DNA of 15,432 nucleotides, taken from Deltaproteobacteria bacterium RBG_13_61_14. Lineage in GTDB: Bacteria; RBG-13-61-14. The position numbers and the translations under genes were made by a program. The notes under the pieces were generated by a model. That model saw only the letters and a list, made by a program, of their open reading frames with translations. It did not search any database and was not told where the DNA came from. Where the stretch lies: the NCBI GenBank assembly GCA_001797815.1, contig MGQK01000039.1:25010-40441 (forward strand), given 5' to 3'. Positions 1 to 7,329 of the stretch are shown in pieces; position 1 is the stretch's first letter; every line of letters begins with the position of its first letter.

Positions 1-437
1 ACTATGACCGGGCCGAGAGCGTGTTCCGGCATTGCGCGCTGATGAGCTTTATCTTCATGGTAATCATGGGGGTCGCATTCTATTTGCTGGTGAACCCCGC
101 TCTCCTTTCCTACCTTTTCCGTGAACTTTCGCCCGGCTCCATCAGCTATGCCCGCACCTTCATCCTCCTCCTGATCTACGTGATGCCCTTGATGGGGGTG
201 TCCTTCAGCATCGGCGGCGGACTCCGCGGCGCCGGCGACACCGTGCCGCCCCTGGTCGCCTCCATCACCGGCGTTTACGGCGGACGGATCATCGCCGCCT
301 TTACCCTCTATTACCTCTTTCATCCTCCTGTGATGGTGGTCTGGTGCTCGATGTTTCCCGACCTGATCCTGAGGATCCTGGTGATGGCGGTGCGGCTCAA
401 GTCCGGCAAATGGAAGAAGGCAAAAATCGCTCGATGA
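1..437 (+). CDS. MATE family efflux transporter, C-terminal part (5' end outside the window)
   Basis: The frame is open from the first bases of the window (first full codon at position 3) to the TGA at 435-437, so only about the last 145 residues are present. They form at least three hydrophobic segments. Between them is the motif GGGLRGAGDTVPPL, which matches the conserved G-x-LRGxGDT signature in the C-terminal half of MATE (multi-antimicrobial extrusion) proteins. The tail is short and basic (KSGKWKKAKIAR), as expected for a cytoplasmic end. MATE proteins are inner-membrane antiporters that expel drugs or metabolites in exchange for Na+ or H+; the substrate cannot be told from this part. 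The internal GTG and ATG codons near the left edge are not taken as the start, because the upstream codons continue the same protein. The gene ends 13 bp before the convergent beta-glucosidase gene, with no obvious hairpin between them. Confidence 0.88.
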   Translation, partial: YDRAESVFRHCALMSFIFMVIMGVAFYLLVNPALLSYLFRELSPGSISYARTFILLLIYVMPLMGVSFSIGGGLRGAGDTVPPLVASITGVYGGRIIAAFTLYYLFHPPVMVVWCSMFPDLILRILVMAVRLKSGKWKKAKIAR

Positions 438-450
438 GCCGGAAATGGTA

Positions 451-1881
<1,431 letters not shown>

Positions 1882-1893
1882 TCATGTTTGTTG

Positions 1894-2313
1894 CTATGGC
1901 GACCTCGGCCCGCGCACCAGAAAAAGAATGAAGAATACCGTAAAAAGAGAATCGCCGGTAGCCGCGAAAACTGCAAAGCCGGTAGCCTTGCCCATGGCGA
2001 ACAAGTAATACCAGGCCAAAGCGACGATGACCTTGCCGATGATCCCCATGACCACGATGCCCAGGTGCTTGCCGGGGTCAGAAGCGATGATGAGGTAGCC
2101 GAGGCCAAAGACCAGGACCGCAATCCAGAATGACCGATTCAGAAATACCAGGTAGTAATTGAGCGGGTAATCTTGGAGCCCAGTGATCGCGTAAAAGAGA
2201 TTCAGGTTGAGCCCGGGCCAGAAAATGGCGGGAACCGCCCCGCACCAGTTCCAGAGGCCGGCGGCCAGGAAGAAGAGCCTCCATCTCCCGGATTGGGTTG
2301 GGCGATCCGACAT
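1894..2313 (-). CDS. Small hypothetical membrane protein with four predicted helices
   Basis: I do not recognise a named family. From the ATG at 2313 the protein has 139 residues. It shows four hydrophobic stretches, starting near WRLFFLAAGLWNW, YYLVFLNRSFWIAVLVF, GIVVMGIIGKVIVALAW and GDSLFTVFFILFLV, joined by short loops, so it should sit in the inner membrane. Aromatic residues (W, Y, F) are frequent. The frame could begin eight codons earlier at a TTG (2337), which has only a weak upstream AAGAAG; neither start has a good Shine-Dalgarno, so the start is uncertain. The gene follows the DUF2914 gene after about 60 bp on the same strand and may be co-transcribed with it. The existence of the gene rests on the clean multi-helix pattern and on the strand and spacing. 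Its function is unknown. Confidence 0.7.
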   Translation of the reverse strand: MSDRPTQSGRWRLFFLAAGLWNWCGAVPAIFWPGLNLNLFYAITGLQDYPLNYYLVFLNRSFWIAVLVFGLGYLIIASDPGKHLGIVVMGIIGKVIVALAWYYLFAMGKATGFAVFAATGDSLFTVFFILFLVRGPRSP

Positions 2314-2373
2314 GGTGATGAAGGGGTGCCGGAACAAACTTCTTTATCCCGACACCCCCTCTCCGTGCTTCCC

Positions 2374-2763
2374 TTATTGGATGGTGAAGTTCAGGGTGGA
2401 AAGGACTTTGCCCTCCGCGTCCTTGACCTCGACTTTCCAGGCGCCCTTCCAGCTCGGGTCAATGGTCTTGGCGCTCCAGGTCCGCCAGGTGGCCGCGCCG
2501 ACCTTGAGCTCCACCGCGGCCATCTCCTGGTCGCCGAAAGACCAGACGTGCTTGATCACGGTGCCTTCGGCTCCGCCCACGATCTTGGTGAAGCAGTAGA
2601 GCTTGCCCACGTCGGCCGGGAAGCTCACTCCCGCCTCCTGAGGCGCCCGGTCCACGACCGCCTTGCAAATGGCCGCGTCCTCCACCTTCAGCTCCGCGGC
2701 CATAACCAGCGACGCCGCAGCCAACGCTGCCAGCGCCATCACCGCCCATACCTTCTTCCTCAT
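2374..2763 (-). CDS. Secreted DUF2914 domain protein
   Basis: This 129-residue protein has a clear Sec signal peptide (MRKKVWAVMALAALAAASLVMAA, cleavage probably after residue 22 or 23). The mature part is about 107 residues and resembles DUF2914. Recognisable features are the YCFTKI segment, IKHVWSFGDQEMAAVEL, WRTWSAKTI and a C-terminal WKVEVKDAEGKVLSTLNFTI strand, which fit a small beta-sandwich. DUF2914 has no established biochemical role; it is common in delta-type proteobacteria, alone or fused to other domains. Two Cys residues of the mature part (in AICKAV and LYCF) could form a disulfide in the periplasm. The ATG at 2763 has a strong GGAAGGAG just upstream. The gene heads a probable two-gene unit with the four-helix membrane protein and is divergent from the CocE-type lipoprotein gene. 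Confidence 0.85.
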   Translation of the reverse strand: MRKKVWAVMALAALAAASLVMAAELKVEDAAICKAVVDRAPQEAGVSFPADVGKLYCFTKIVGGAEGTVIKHVWSFGDQEMAAVELKVGAATWRTWSAKTIDPSWKGAWKVEVKDAEGKVLSTLNFTIQ

Positions 2764-2829
2764 GGCTCCTTCCTTTCGCTTTTGGGTTATTAATTCCGGC
2801 TGCCGGTTGGCAACCGTATTCTCGCATTA

Positions 2830-2858
2830 TCTATAGATGAGAAAAGACAAGACGTCAA
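2830..2858 (-). promoter_or_regulatory. Promoter of the DUF2914 gene with overlapping palindrome
   Basis: On the minus strand, TTGACG (2853-2858) is followed after exactly 17 bp by TATAGA (2830-2835), a good sigma-70-type pair 66 bp upstream of the ATG. The perfect palindrome ATCTATAGAT (2829-2838) covers the -10 box and could be an operator, although AT-rich -10 regions often form short palindromes by chance. Confidence 0.6.
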
Positions 2859-2896
2859 GCTCAGAAATCTTCGGCCGGCCCTGGACAAACGAAAAC

Positions 2897-2929
2897 TTGA
2901 TTTTTTAGGCCGGGGCCAGCTAAGCTTAG
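2897..2929 (+). promoter_or_regulatory. Weak candidate promoter of the CocE-type hydrolase gene
   Basis: TTGATT (2897-2902) and TAAGCT (2921-2926) are spaced by 18 bp, with the ATG 32 bp downstream. A perfect 10-bp palindrome, CTAAGCTTAG (2920-2929), overlaps the -10 element. The -10 match is poor, so this is a suggestion only. Confidence 0.3.
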
Positions 2930-2958
2930 GTAGATGTCACTTGGAGCGAGGAGGAAAG

Positions 2959-4731
2959 ATGAAGATCAAGAAGTGGTTGATGTTTTCCAGTTTGGTTTTG
3001 GCCCTGGCTCTCTCGGGCTGCGTGCGGATGTTCTCGCACGTGCTCCAGATTGACCCGGGCGAGCCGGGGGTCACGGTGCAGAAAAACGTGATGGTCCCCA
3101 TGCGCGACGGGGTCAAGCTGGCGATGGACATCTACCAGCCGAAAAAGATGTCCGGTCCGCTTCCCGCGGTCCTTACCATCCTGCCCTATGGCACGGACCA
3201 GGGCATGATCCCCAAGGTGGGCAAACTCTTTGCCCGGCACGGTTACGTGTTCCTGGCCGAGGACTGCCGGGGCATCGAGAGTTCCGAGGGCAAATGGTTC
3301 CCCCTGGTCTGGGACTACGACGACGGCCACGACACCCTGGACTGGATCGCGAAACAGCCCTGGTTCGACGGCCGCCTGGGCATGTGGGGCGGCAGCTACT
3401 TCGGCTATACCCAGTGGCAGGCCGCGCCGGACTCGAACGTGCTCACGGCGATGGTGCCGCTCTTCACCTCCCCCAACATGCACAAGATGGTAGTCAACGG
3501 CGGCGCGCTGGAGTTCATCATGGTCGAGGGCTGGCTCACCGGCATGGAGGCCCAGGTCCAGAAAGAGAAGCTGCAGCCCGAGTTCAGCTCCGGCTTTTAC
3601 AACCAGCCGCTGCGCGACTCGACGCCCCTGGACATCGAGCTCCTTCACACCAAGCCCGAAATGCTGGAACAGGACCCCATGTTCCTCCTCAACCACCCCG
3701 GCGACTCGGAGTTCGCCCGGCCCACTTATTTCAAGCCTTATTACTCCCATGTCTCGGCCCCGGGCTTGCTGGTGGCCGGATGGTTCGACCAGTTCCTGCA
3801 GCCGCAACTGGATGACTTTGTGGCCATCCGCGGCGAAGGCCAGGCCGACGCCAAGAAGTCGCGGCTGATCGTGGGGCCCTGGACGCACGGCCTGCCCTCT
3901 TCCAAGTTCGAAGAGAGCAAACGGAGCGGAGTCCGTCTCTATGTCCACGAGACCTTTGCCTGGTATGAGCGCTGGTTAAAAGGCGTGCCGAACGGGATCG
4001 AGAACGAGGCGCCGGTGAAGATCTTCATCATGGGCGAGAACGTGTGGCGGGACGAGCAGGAATGGCCCCTGGCCCGGACCCAATCCACCAAGTATTTTCT
4101 GCACAGCACCGGGCCGGCCAACGCCCGCAGCGGCAAGGGCATTCTTTCAACCCAACCGCCGGGAAGCGAACCGGCCGATCAATACAAGTATGACCCGAAA
4201 AATCCAGTCCCGACCAAGGGCGGTACCTTCCAGCCTTTCACCGGTCATCCGGCCGGCAGCTTTGACCAGTCGGAGATGCTGAAGCGCGACGACGTGCTCT
4301 TGTTCGCCACCGAGCCTTTAAGCCAAGGGGTGGAAGTCACCGGCCCGATCTCGGTGACGCTGTATGCGGCGTCCTCCGCCAAGGACACCGACTTCGTGGC
4401 CATGCTCCTGGACATTCATCCGGACGGCAAGGCCATGTATCTCCAGGACGGCTGCATCCGGGCGCGCTATCGCAACGGCTATCAAAAGCCGAGCCTGATC
4501 GAGCCGGGCCAGGTCTATGAGTATAAGATTGACCTGTGGTCAACCTCCAACTACTTTCAGCCCGGGCACCGGATCGCGCTCGAAGTCACGTCCTCCAACT
4601 TCCCCCAGTATGACCGCAACACCAACGCCGGCGGCGAGGGCGGGCCGGACAACATCATCACGGCCGACCAGACCATTTACCACGACGCGGACCATCCGAG
4701 CCATGTGCTGTTGCCGGTGATCCCGCGATAA
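2959..4731 (+). CDS. CocE/NonD family serine hydrolase, probable lipoprotein
   Basis: A 590-residue alpha/beta hydrolase of the X-Pro dipeptidyl-peptidase (S15)/cocaine esterase-like class. These enzymes cleave esters, amides or X-Pro peptides. The N-terminus is a lipoprotein signal (LALALSGC, lipidated Cys21), so the enzyme should be membrane-anchored outside the cytoplasm. The hydrolase domain spans about 40-345. The nucleophile is Ser146 in GMWGGSYFGY, the acid Asp277 in GWFDQFL, and the base His310 in GPWTHG. ILPYGTD fits the oxyanion-side strand, and AEDCRGIESSEG is the typical DxRGxxxSxG motif with D replaced by E-D-C. The C-terminal part (about 445-590; VEVTGPISVTLYAASSAKDTDF) is the PepX_C jelly-roll. 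The frame opens earlier with TTG at 2941, but a strong GAGGAGGAAAG lies within that extension, so the ATG at 2959 is the start. It is a single gene, divergent from the DUF2914 gene. The substrate is unknown. Confidence 0.93.
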   Translation: MKIKKWLMFSSLVLALALSGCVRMFSHVLQIDPGEPGVTVQKNVMVPMRDGVKLAMDIYQPKKMSGPLPAVLTILPYGTDQGMIPKVGKLFARHGYVFLAEDCRGIESSEGKWFPLVWDYDDGHDTLDWIAKQPWFDGRLGMWGGSYFGYTQWQAAPDSNVLTAMVPLFTSPNMHKMVVNGGALEFIMVEGWLTGMEAQVQKEKLQPEFSSGFYNQPLRDSTPLDIELLHTKPEMLEQDPMFLLNHPGDSEFARPTYFKPYYSHVSAPGLLVAGWFDQFLQPQLDDFVAIRGEGQADAKKSRLIVGPWTHGLPSSKFEESKRSGVRLYVHETFAWYERWLKGVPNGIENEAPVKIFIMGENVWRDEQEWPLARTQSTKYFLHSTGPANARSGKGILSTQPPGSEPADQYKYDPKNPVPTKGGTFQPFTGHPAGSFDQSEMLKRDDVLLFATEPLSQGVEVTGPISVTLYAASSAKDTDFVAMLLDIHPDGKAMYLQDGCIRARYRNGYQKPSLIEPGQVYEYKIDLWSTSNYFQPGHRIALEVTSSNFPQYDRNTNAGGEGGPDNIITADQTIYHDADHPSHVLLPVIPR

Positions 4732-4737
4732 AACAAA

Positions 4738-4762
4738 CCCACCCTTGCTTCGCAAGAGTGGG
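4738..4762 (+). terminator. Hairpin after the CocE-type hydrolase gene
   Basis: An 11-bp stem (4738-4748 with 4752-4762, one C-A mismatch) with a 3-nt TTC loop begins 7 nt after the stop codon. It is not followed by a T run, so it may be a weak terminator or a 3'-end stabiliser rather than a classical intrinsic terminator. Confidence 0.45.
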
Positions 4763-4783
4763 CTACATGATGAGATCCCTGGT

Positions 4784-4815
4784 AACCCGCCCTTCCCTCC
4801 GGGGAAGGGCGGGTT
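4784..4815. terminator. Perfect 14-bp hairpin at the convergent junction
   Basis: AACCCGCCCTTCCC (4784-4797) and its exact complement (4802-4815) enclose a 4-nt loop. The hairpin lies between the ends of the convergent hydrolase and M14 carboxypeptidase genes, 4 bp from the latter's stop. Only a short CGTTT follows on the plus strand and no T run on the minus strand. Its placement suggests bidirectional transcription termination. Confidence 0.55.
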
Positions 4816-4818
4816 CGT

Positions 4819-5841
4819 TTATCGCTTGCAGCCGCAGAGCGGCTTGCCACCCGTGATTTGGTAAGCCTCGAGGATCGCGGAGAGCGTGGCCTTCAGGTTG
4901 TTCCCGACTACCGCCGTGGAGTCGCGCGGGTTCATCTTCCAGAACTCTTCTTTTTCTTTCCCCGGCCGCTCCTTTTGGTTGCCCAGTTCGATCAAGAGCG
5001 AAAGCGTGCCCGACTCAGCCAGCAGAAAGTCTTCCATGTTGCCCTGCCACAGGGGCGACCAATAAGGCCGGTTGAAAATGGAATAGGGACGGCTCTGAGC
5101 CTGACGGTAAGCCTTGGCCATCTGCTTGTGCTCTCGCGAGCAAGTCCTGGTTTGGCACTTGGCCGGGATGATCATGCCCGCGGCCGAGTGATAATCCACC
5201 GCCGCGAAAAAAGGATGGGAAGCCGCCAGATCGCGCACCGCTTGCGTTTCAGGCTCCGAGAGCGGCTGTGGCCCGTGGTAGCGGGTGGACCTTGGATTAT
5301 TTGACCCGGAATAACCGAGGGGCAGCCAGATTCCGAAACCCGGTCGAGGAAAATTCCGGTTCAAGTCCACCTGGCGGCCGTTGGTCCGGCGTTCTTTGAC
5401 CGGGGCTTTTCCTTCGCTCTCCTGGGTTCGGGCGTAGCCGTCCGGATTGAGCAGAGGGATGATCAAGACTTCGGCTACTTGCAAGACTTGGGTAGCCAAA
5501 GGATCACGGCCATCCTCTTCCAAGAGAAATCTCGCCACCGCCAGGGCCGTTCGGTTGCCGATGGGTTCATCGCCGTGGATGTTGCCGGCGACCAGCGCTT
5601 CCGGCCGGGGCCGGCCGTCATCCCGGGAGATGCGCACGGCATAGAGCGGCCGACCCTGTGCGCTGCTGCTGAAGATGAGCAGCCGGGCGCGGCCAGGGTG
5701 GTCTTTTTCCAGTTGCCGGATTTCTCCGGTAACCTGTTCCAGGGAGGGATAAGGCCCGAGTGACTCCTCTCCCGCGCCGGCGGCAAAAGCCCAGGCCCAA
5801 ACCCAAATGACTAAAATACCCCAGCGGACGCCTGGGTGCAT
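4819..5841 (-). CDS. Exported M14 family zinc carboxypeptidase
   Basis: A 340-residue metallo-carboxypeptidase of family M14, which removes C-terminal residues from peptides; some family members act on murein peptides. A hydrophobic signal (ILVIWVWAWAFAAGAGEE, cleavage near residue 23) predicts export. Zinc ligands are His89 and Glu92 (NIHGDEPIG) and His218 (VDYHSA). Substrate-binding residues are in LNPDGY (131-136) and VDLNRNFPR (158-166; Asn161, Arg162). The general base is Glu285 in LIELG. Cysteines at 229, 234, 336 and 338 could form disulfides in the periplasm. The frame could start at ATG 5874, directly after the dnaJ stop, but the AAAGGGGG in front of ATG 5841 favours the shorter form, which also gives a proper signal peptide. 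The gene follows dnaJ by 33 bp on the same strand and is probably co-transcribed with it. The substrate is not evident. Confidence 0.92.
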   Translation of the reverse strand: MHPGVRWGILVIWVWAWAFAAGAGEESLGPYPSLEQVTGEIRQLEKDHPGRARLLIFSSSAQGRPLYAVRISRDDGRPRPEALVAGNIHGDEPIGNRTALAVARFLLEEDGRDPLATQVLQVAEVLIIPLLNPDGYARTQESEGKAPVKERRTNGRQVDLNRNFPRPGFGIWLPLGYSGSNNPRSTRYHGPQPLSEPETQAVRDLAASHPFFAAVDYHSAAGMIIPAKCQTRTCSREHKQMAKAYRQAQSRPYSIFNRPYWSPLWQGNMEDFLLAESGTLSLLIELGNQKERPGKEKEEFWKMNPRDSTAVVGNNLKATLSAILEAYQITGGKPLCGCKR

Positions 5842-5874
5842 GGCCGCCCCCTTTCCAATGCGGCAATCGTCCAT

Positions 5875-6978
5875 TCAGTTTTGATTGAGCAGATCCTTGA
5901 CCTTGTCCAGGAAGCTCTTGCGCTGCGGGCTGATGTCTTCGCCGGAGATCTCGGCGAAGCGCTGGAGCAAGTCCTTTTGTTCCTTGCTGAGCTTGGAGGG
6001 CACCTCGACGAAGACGCGGACGTGGAGGTCGCCCTGGCCGTAGCCTTGGAGCTCGGGCATGCCCTTGCCCCTGAGTCGGAAGACCTTGCCGGTCTGGGTG
6101 CCGGCCGGGATCTTGAGCTTGGCCGGGCCGTCGAGGGTGGGCACTTCCACCTCGTCGCCCAGCGCGGCCTGGGGAAAGGAGATGGGCAGGTCCAGGATCA
6201 GCTCGGTCCCCTGGCGCTCGAAAATCGGGTGCGGCTTCACCGTGAGCACCACGTGCAGGTCGCCGTCCGGGCCGCCCATCTCTCCGATCTCGCCTTCTCC
6301 CCGCAGCCGGAGCGCGGCGCCATTGTCCACCCCGGCCGGAATCTTGACCTTGAGCTTGCGCTTGACCTCCTTAAGCCCGTGTCCCCGGCAGGTGGCGCAG
6401 GGCGTCTGGATCACCGTGCCCTTGCCCTGGCAATGGCTGCAGGTGCGGCTGACCGAAAAGAAGCCCTGCTGGTAGCGCAATTGGCCGGCCCCCCGGCAGG
6501 TGGGGCAGGTAAGAGGAGAGGTCCCGGGCTTGGCGCCCGAGCCGCGGCATTCCTCGCAGGGAACGTGGCGGGGCACGACAACGGTCTTCTCCGTGCCTCG
6601 GGCCGCTTCCAGGAAGCTGAGGGTGAGGTCGTAGCGGAGGTCGGATCCCCGCCGGCGCCGGGGCCCGCGCGGCCGGCTGCCGAAGAACTCGCCGAAGATA
6701 TCGGAGAAGAGGTCGTCCAGGTGCATGAAGCTGAAGTCGGTGAAGTCAAAGCCGCCGGGCGCCTGGTGGCCGTAACGGTCGTAACGGGCGCGCTTGTCCG
6801 GGTCGGAGAGCACCTGGTAGGCCTCGCTCGCCTCCTTGAACTTCTCCTCGGCATCCGCCTCCGGGTTGCGGTCCGGGTGAAATTTCAGCGCCGTCTGCCG
6901 ATAGGCCTTCTTGATCTCCTCCGGCGCGGCGTGGCGGGGAAGCCCCAGAACCTCATAATAATCGCGTTTCGTTGCCAC
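5875..6978 (-). CDS. dnaJ: Chaperone DnaJ (Hsp40)
   Basis: A 367-residue type I J-protein, complete and of usual length. It delivers unfolded clients to DnaK and stimulates its ATPase. The J domain (about 5-70) has the HPD motif at 34-36. A Gly/Phe-rich region (about 70-105) includes GGFDFTDF and FGEFFGSRPRG and ends in a basic stretch (RGPRRRR). Four CxxCxGxG zinc repeats lie at 141-201: CEECRGSG, CPTCRGAG, CSHCQGKG and CATCRGHG. Two beta-barrel substrate domains follow, with the typical GDLHVVLTVKPHPIFERQG and GDLHVRVFVEVP strands, then a dimerisation tail. The start is GTG at 6978, with TTAGGG 7 nt upstream. The gene is separated from the upstream zinc-ribbon gene by 122 bp containing a perfect hairpin, which may set DnaJ levels apart from DnaK. 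Confidence 0.98.
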   Translation of the reverse strand: MATKRDYYEVLGLPRHAAPEEIKKAYRQTALKFHPDRNPEADAEEKFKEASEAYQVLSDPDKRARYDRYGHQAPGGFDFTDFSFMHLDDLFSDIFGEFFGSRPRGPRRRRGSDLRYDLTLSFLEAARGTEKTVVVPRHVPCEECRGSGAKPGTSPLTCPTCRGAGQLRYQQGFFSVSRTCSHCQGKGTVIQTPCATCRGHGLKEVKRKLKVKIPAGVDNGAALRLRGEGEIGEMGGPDGDLHVVLTVKPHPIFERQGTELILDLPISFPQAALGDEVEVPTLDGPAKLKIPAGTQTGKVFRLRGKGMPELQGYGQGDLHVRVFVEVPSKLSKEQKDLLQRFAEISGEDISPQRKSFLDKVKDLLNQN

Positions 6979-6999
6979 CGCTTTTCCCTAAAATAAGCC

Positions 7000-7027
7000 C
7001 GCCCAGGATTTCAGATGATCCTGGGCG
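7000..7027 (-). terminator. Hairpin between the zinc-ribbon gene and dnaJ (attenuator or processing site)
   Basis: The perfect 10-bp inverted repeat CGCCCAGGAT/ATCCTGGGCG (7000-7009 and 7018-7027) has an 8-nt loop. On the minus strand it is followed by GGCTTATTTTAG, a broken T-rich run. It lies 73 nt downstream of the zinc-ribbon gene stop and 21 nt upstream of the dnaJ GTG. It could be a partial terminator, an RNA processing site, or a structure that influences dnaJ translation. Confidence 0.45.
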
Positions 7028-7100
7028 CCGCGGAACAATTCCTGGATTACCAACACCAAGGGCAGGTTACAACGCAAACAATGGCAACTCGCCACTCTGG

Positions 7101-7319
7101 TTAAGCAACCTTTTTCTTCTTGCTCGGATACCGAATCCCTAATGCTTCATCCACTTTGCGACTGGCTTCCAGATCAAAAAGCTTTTCGCCACAGTTATCA
7201 CAAACCTCGATTTCCAGGCTTCGAACCACCTTTTTTCCGCCTCGAAAGGGAAAAGCAACTTCCGTTTTTCTTCGGTAGATTTTTTTGCTCCCGCACGTGG
7301 GACAATAGGGTATAGGCAT
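7101..7319 (-). CDS. Small YgiT-type zinc-ribbon protein within the dnaK operon
   Basis: A 72-residue protein with two zinc knuckles, CPTC (Cys6, Cys9) and CDNC (Cys40, Cys43), 30 residues apart. They are linked by a short beta-rich stretch ending VVRSLEIEVCDNCGEKLFD. This matches the YgiT-type zinc finger, the N-terminal domain of MqsA-like antitoxins. The usual C-terminal helix-turn-helix is absent and no MqsR-type toxin gene adjoins. After the second knuckle come a short helix (EASRKVDEALGI) and a lysine-rich tail (KKKK). The ATG at 7319 is 10 nt beyond the dnaK stop, so translation is probably coupled to dnaK; no strong independent Shine-Dalgarno is seen apart from GGGGAAAG at the dnaK end. 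Position argues for co-expression with chaperones. A role in metal or redox sensing, or as a DnaK/DnaJ accessory, is only a guess. Confidence 0.82.
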   Translation of the reverse strand: MPIPYCPTCGSKKIYRRKTEVAFPFRGGKKVVRSLEIEVCDNCGEKLFDLEASRKVDEALGIRYPSKKKKVA

Positions 7320-7329
7320 GGCCGCGAAA

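Noticed and set aside
2926-3948. Minus-strand open frame opposite the CocE-type hydrolase
   Set aside because: The plus strand encodes the lipobox and an intact catalytic triad; the minus-strand product is His/Val/Gly-rich with no family resemblance.
5836-6996. Plus-strand open frame opposite dnaJ
   Set aside because: It is the complement of a full-length dnaJ with all four zinc repeats and shows no domain of its own.
7101-7319. MqsRA-type toxin-antitoxin module
   Set aside because: Only the zinc-ribbon half of an antitoxin is present. There is no helix-turn-helix domain and no MqsR-like toxin gene on either side, since the flanking genes are dnaK and dnaJ.
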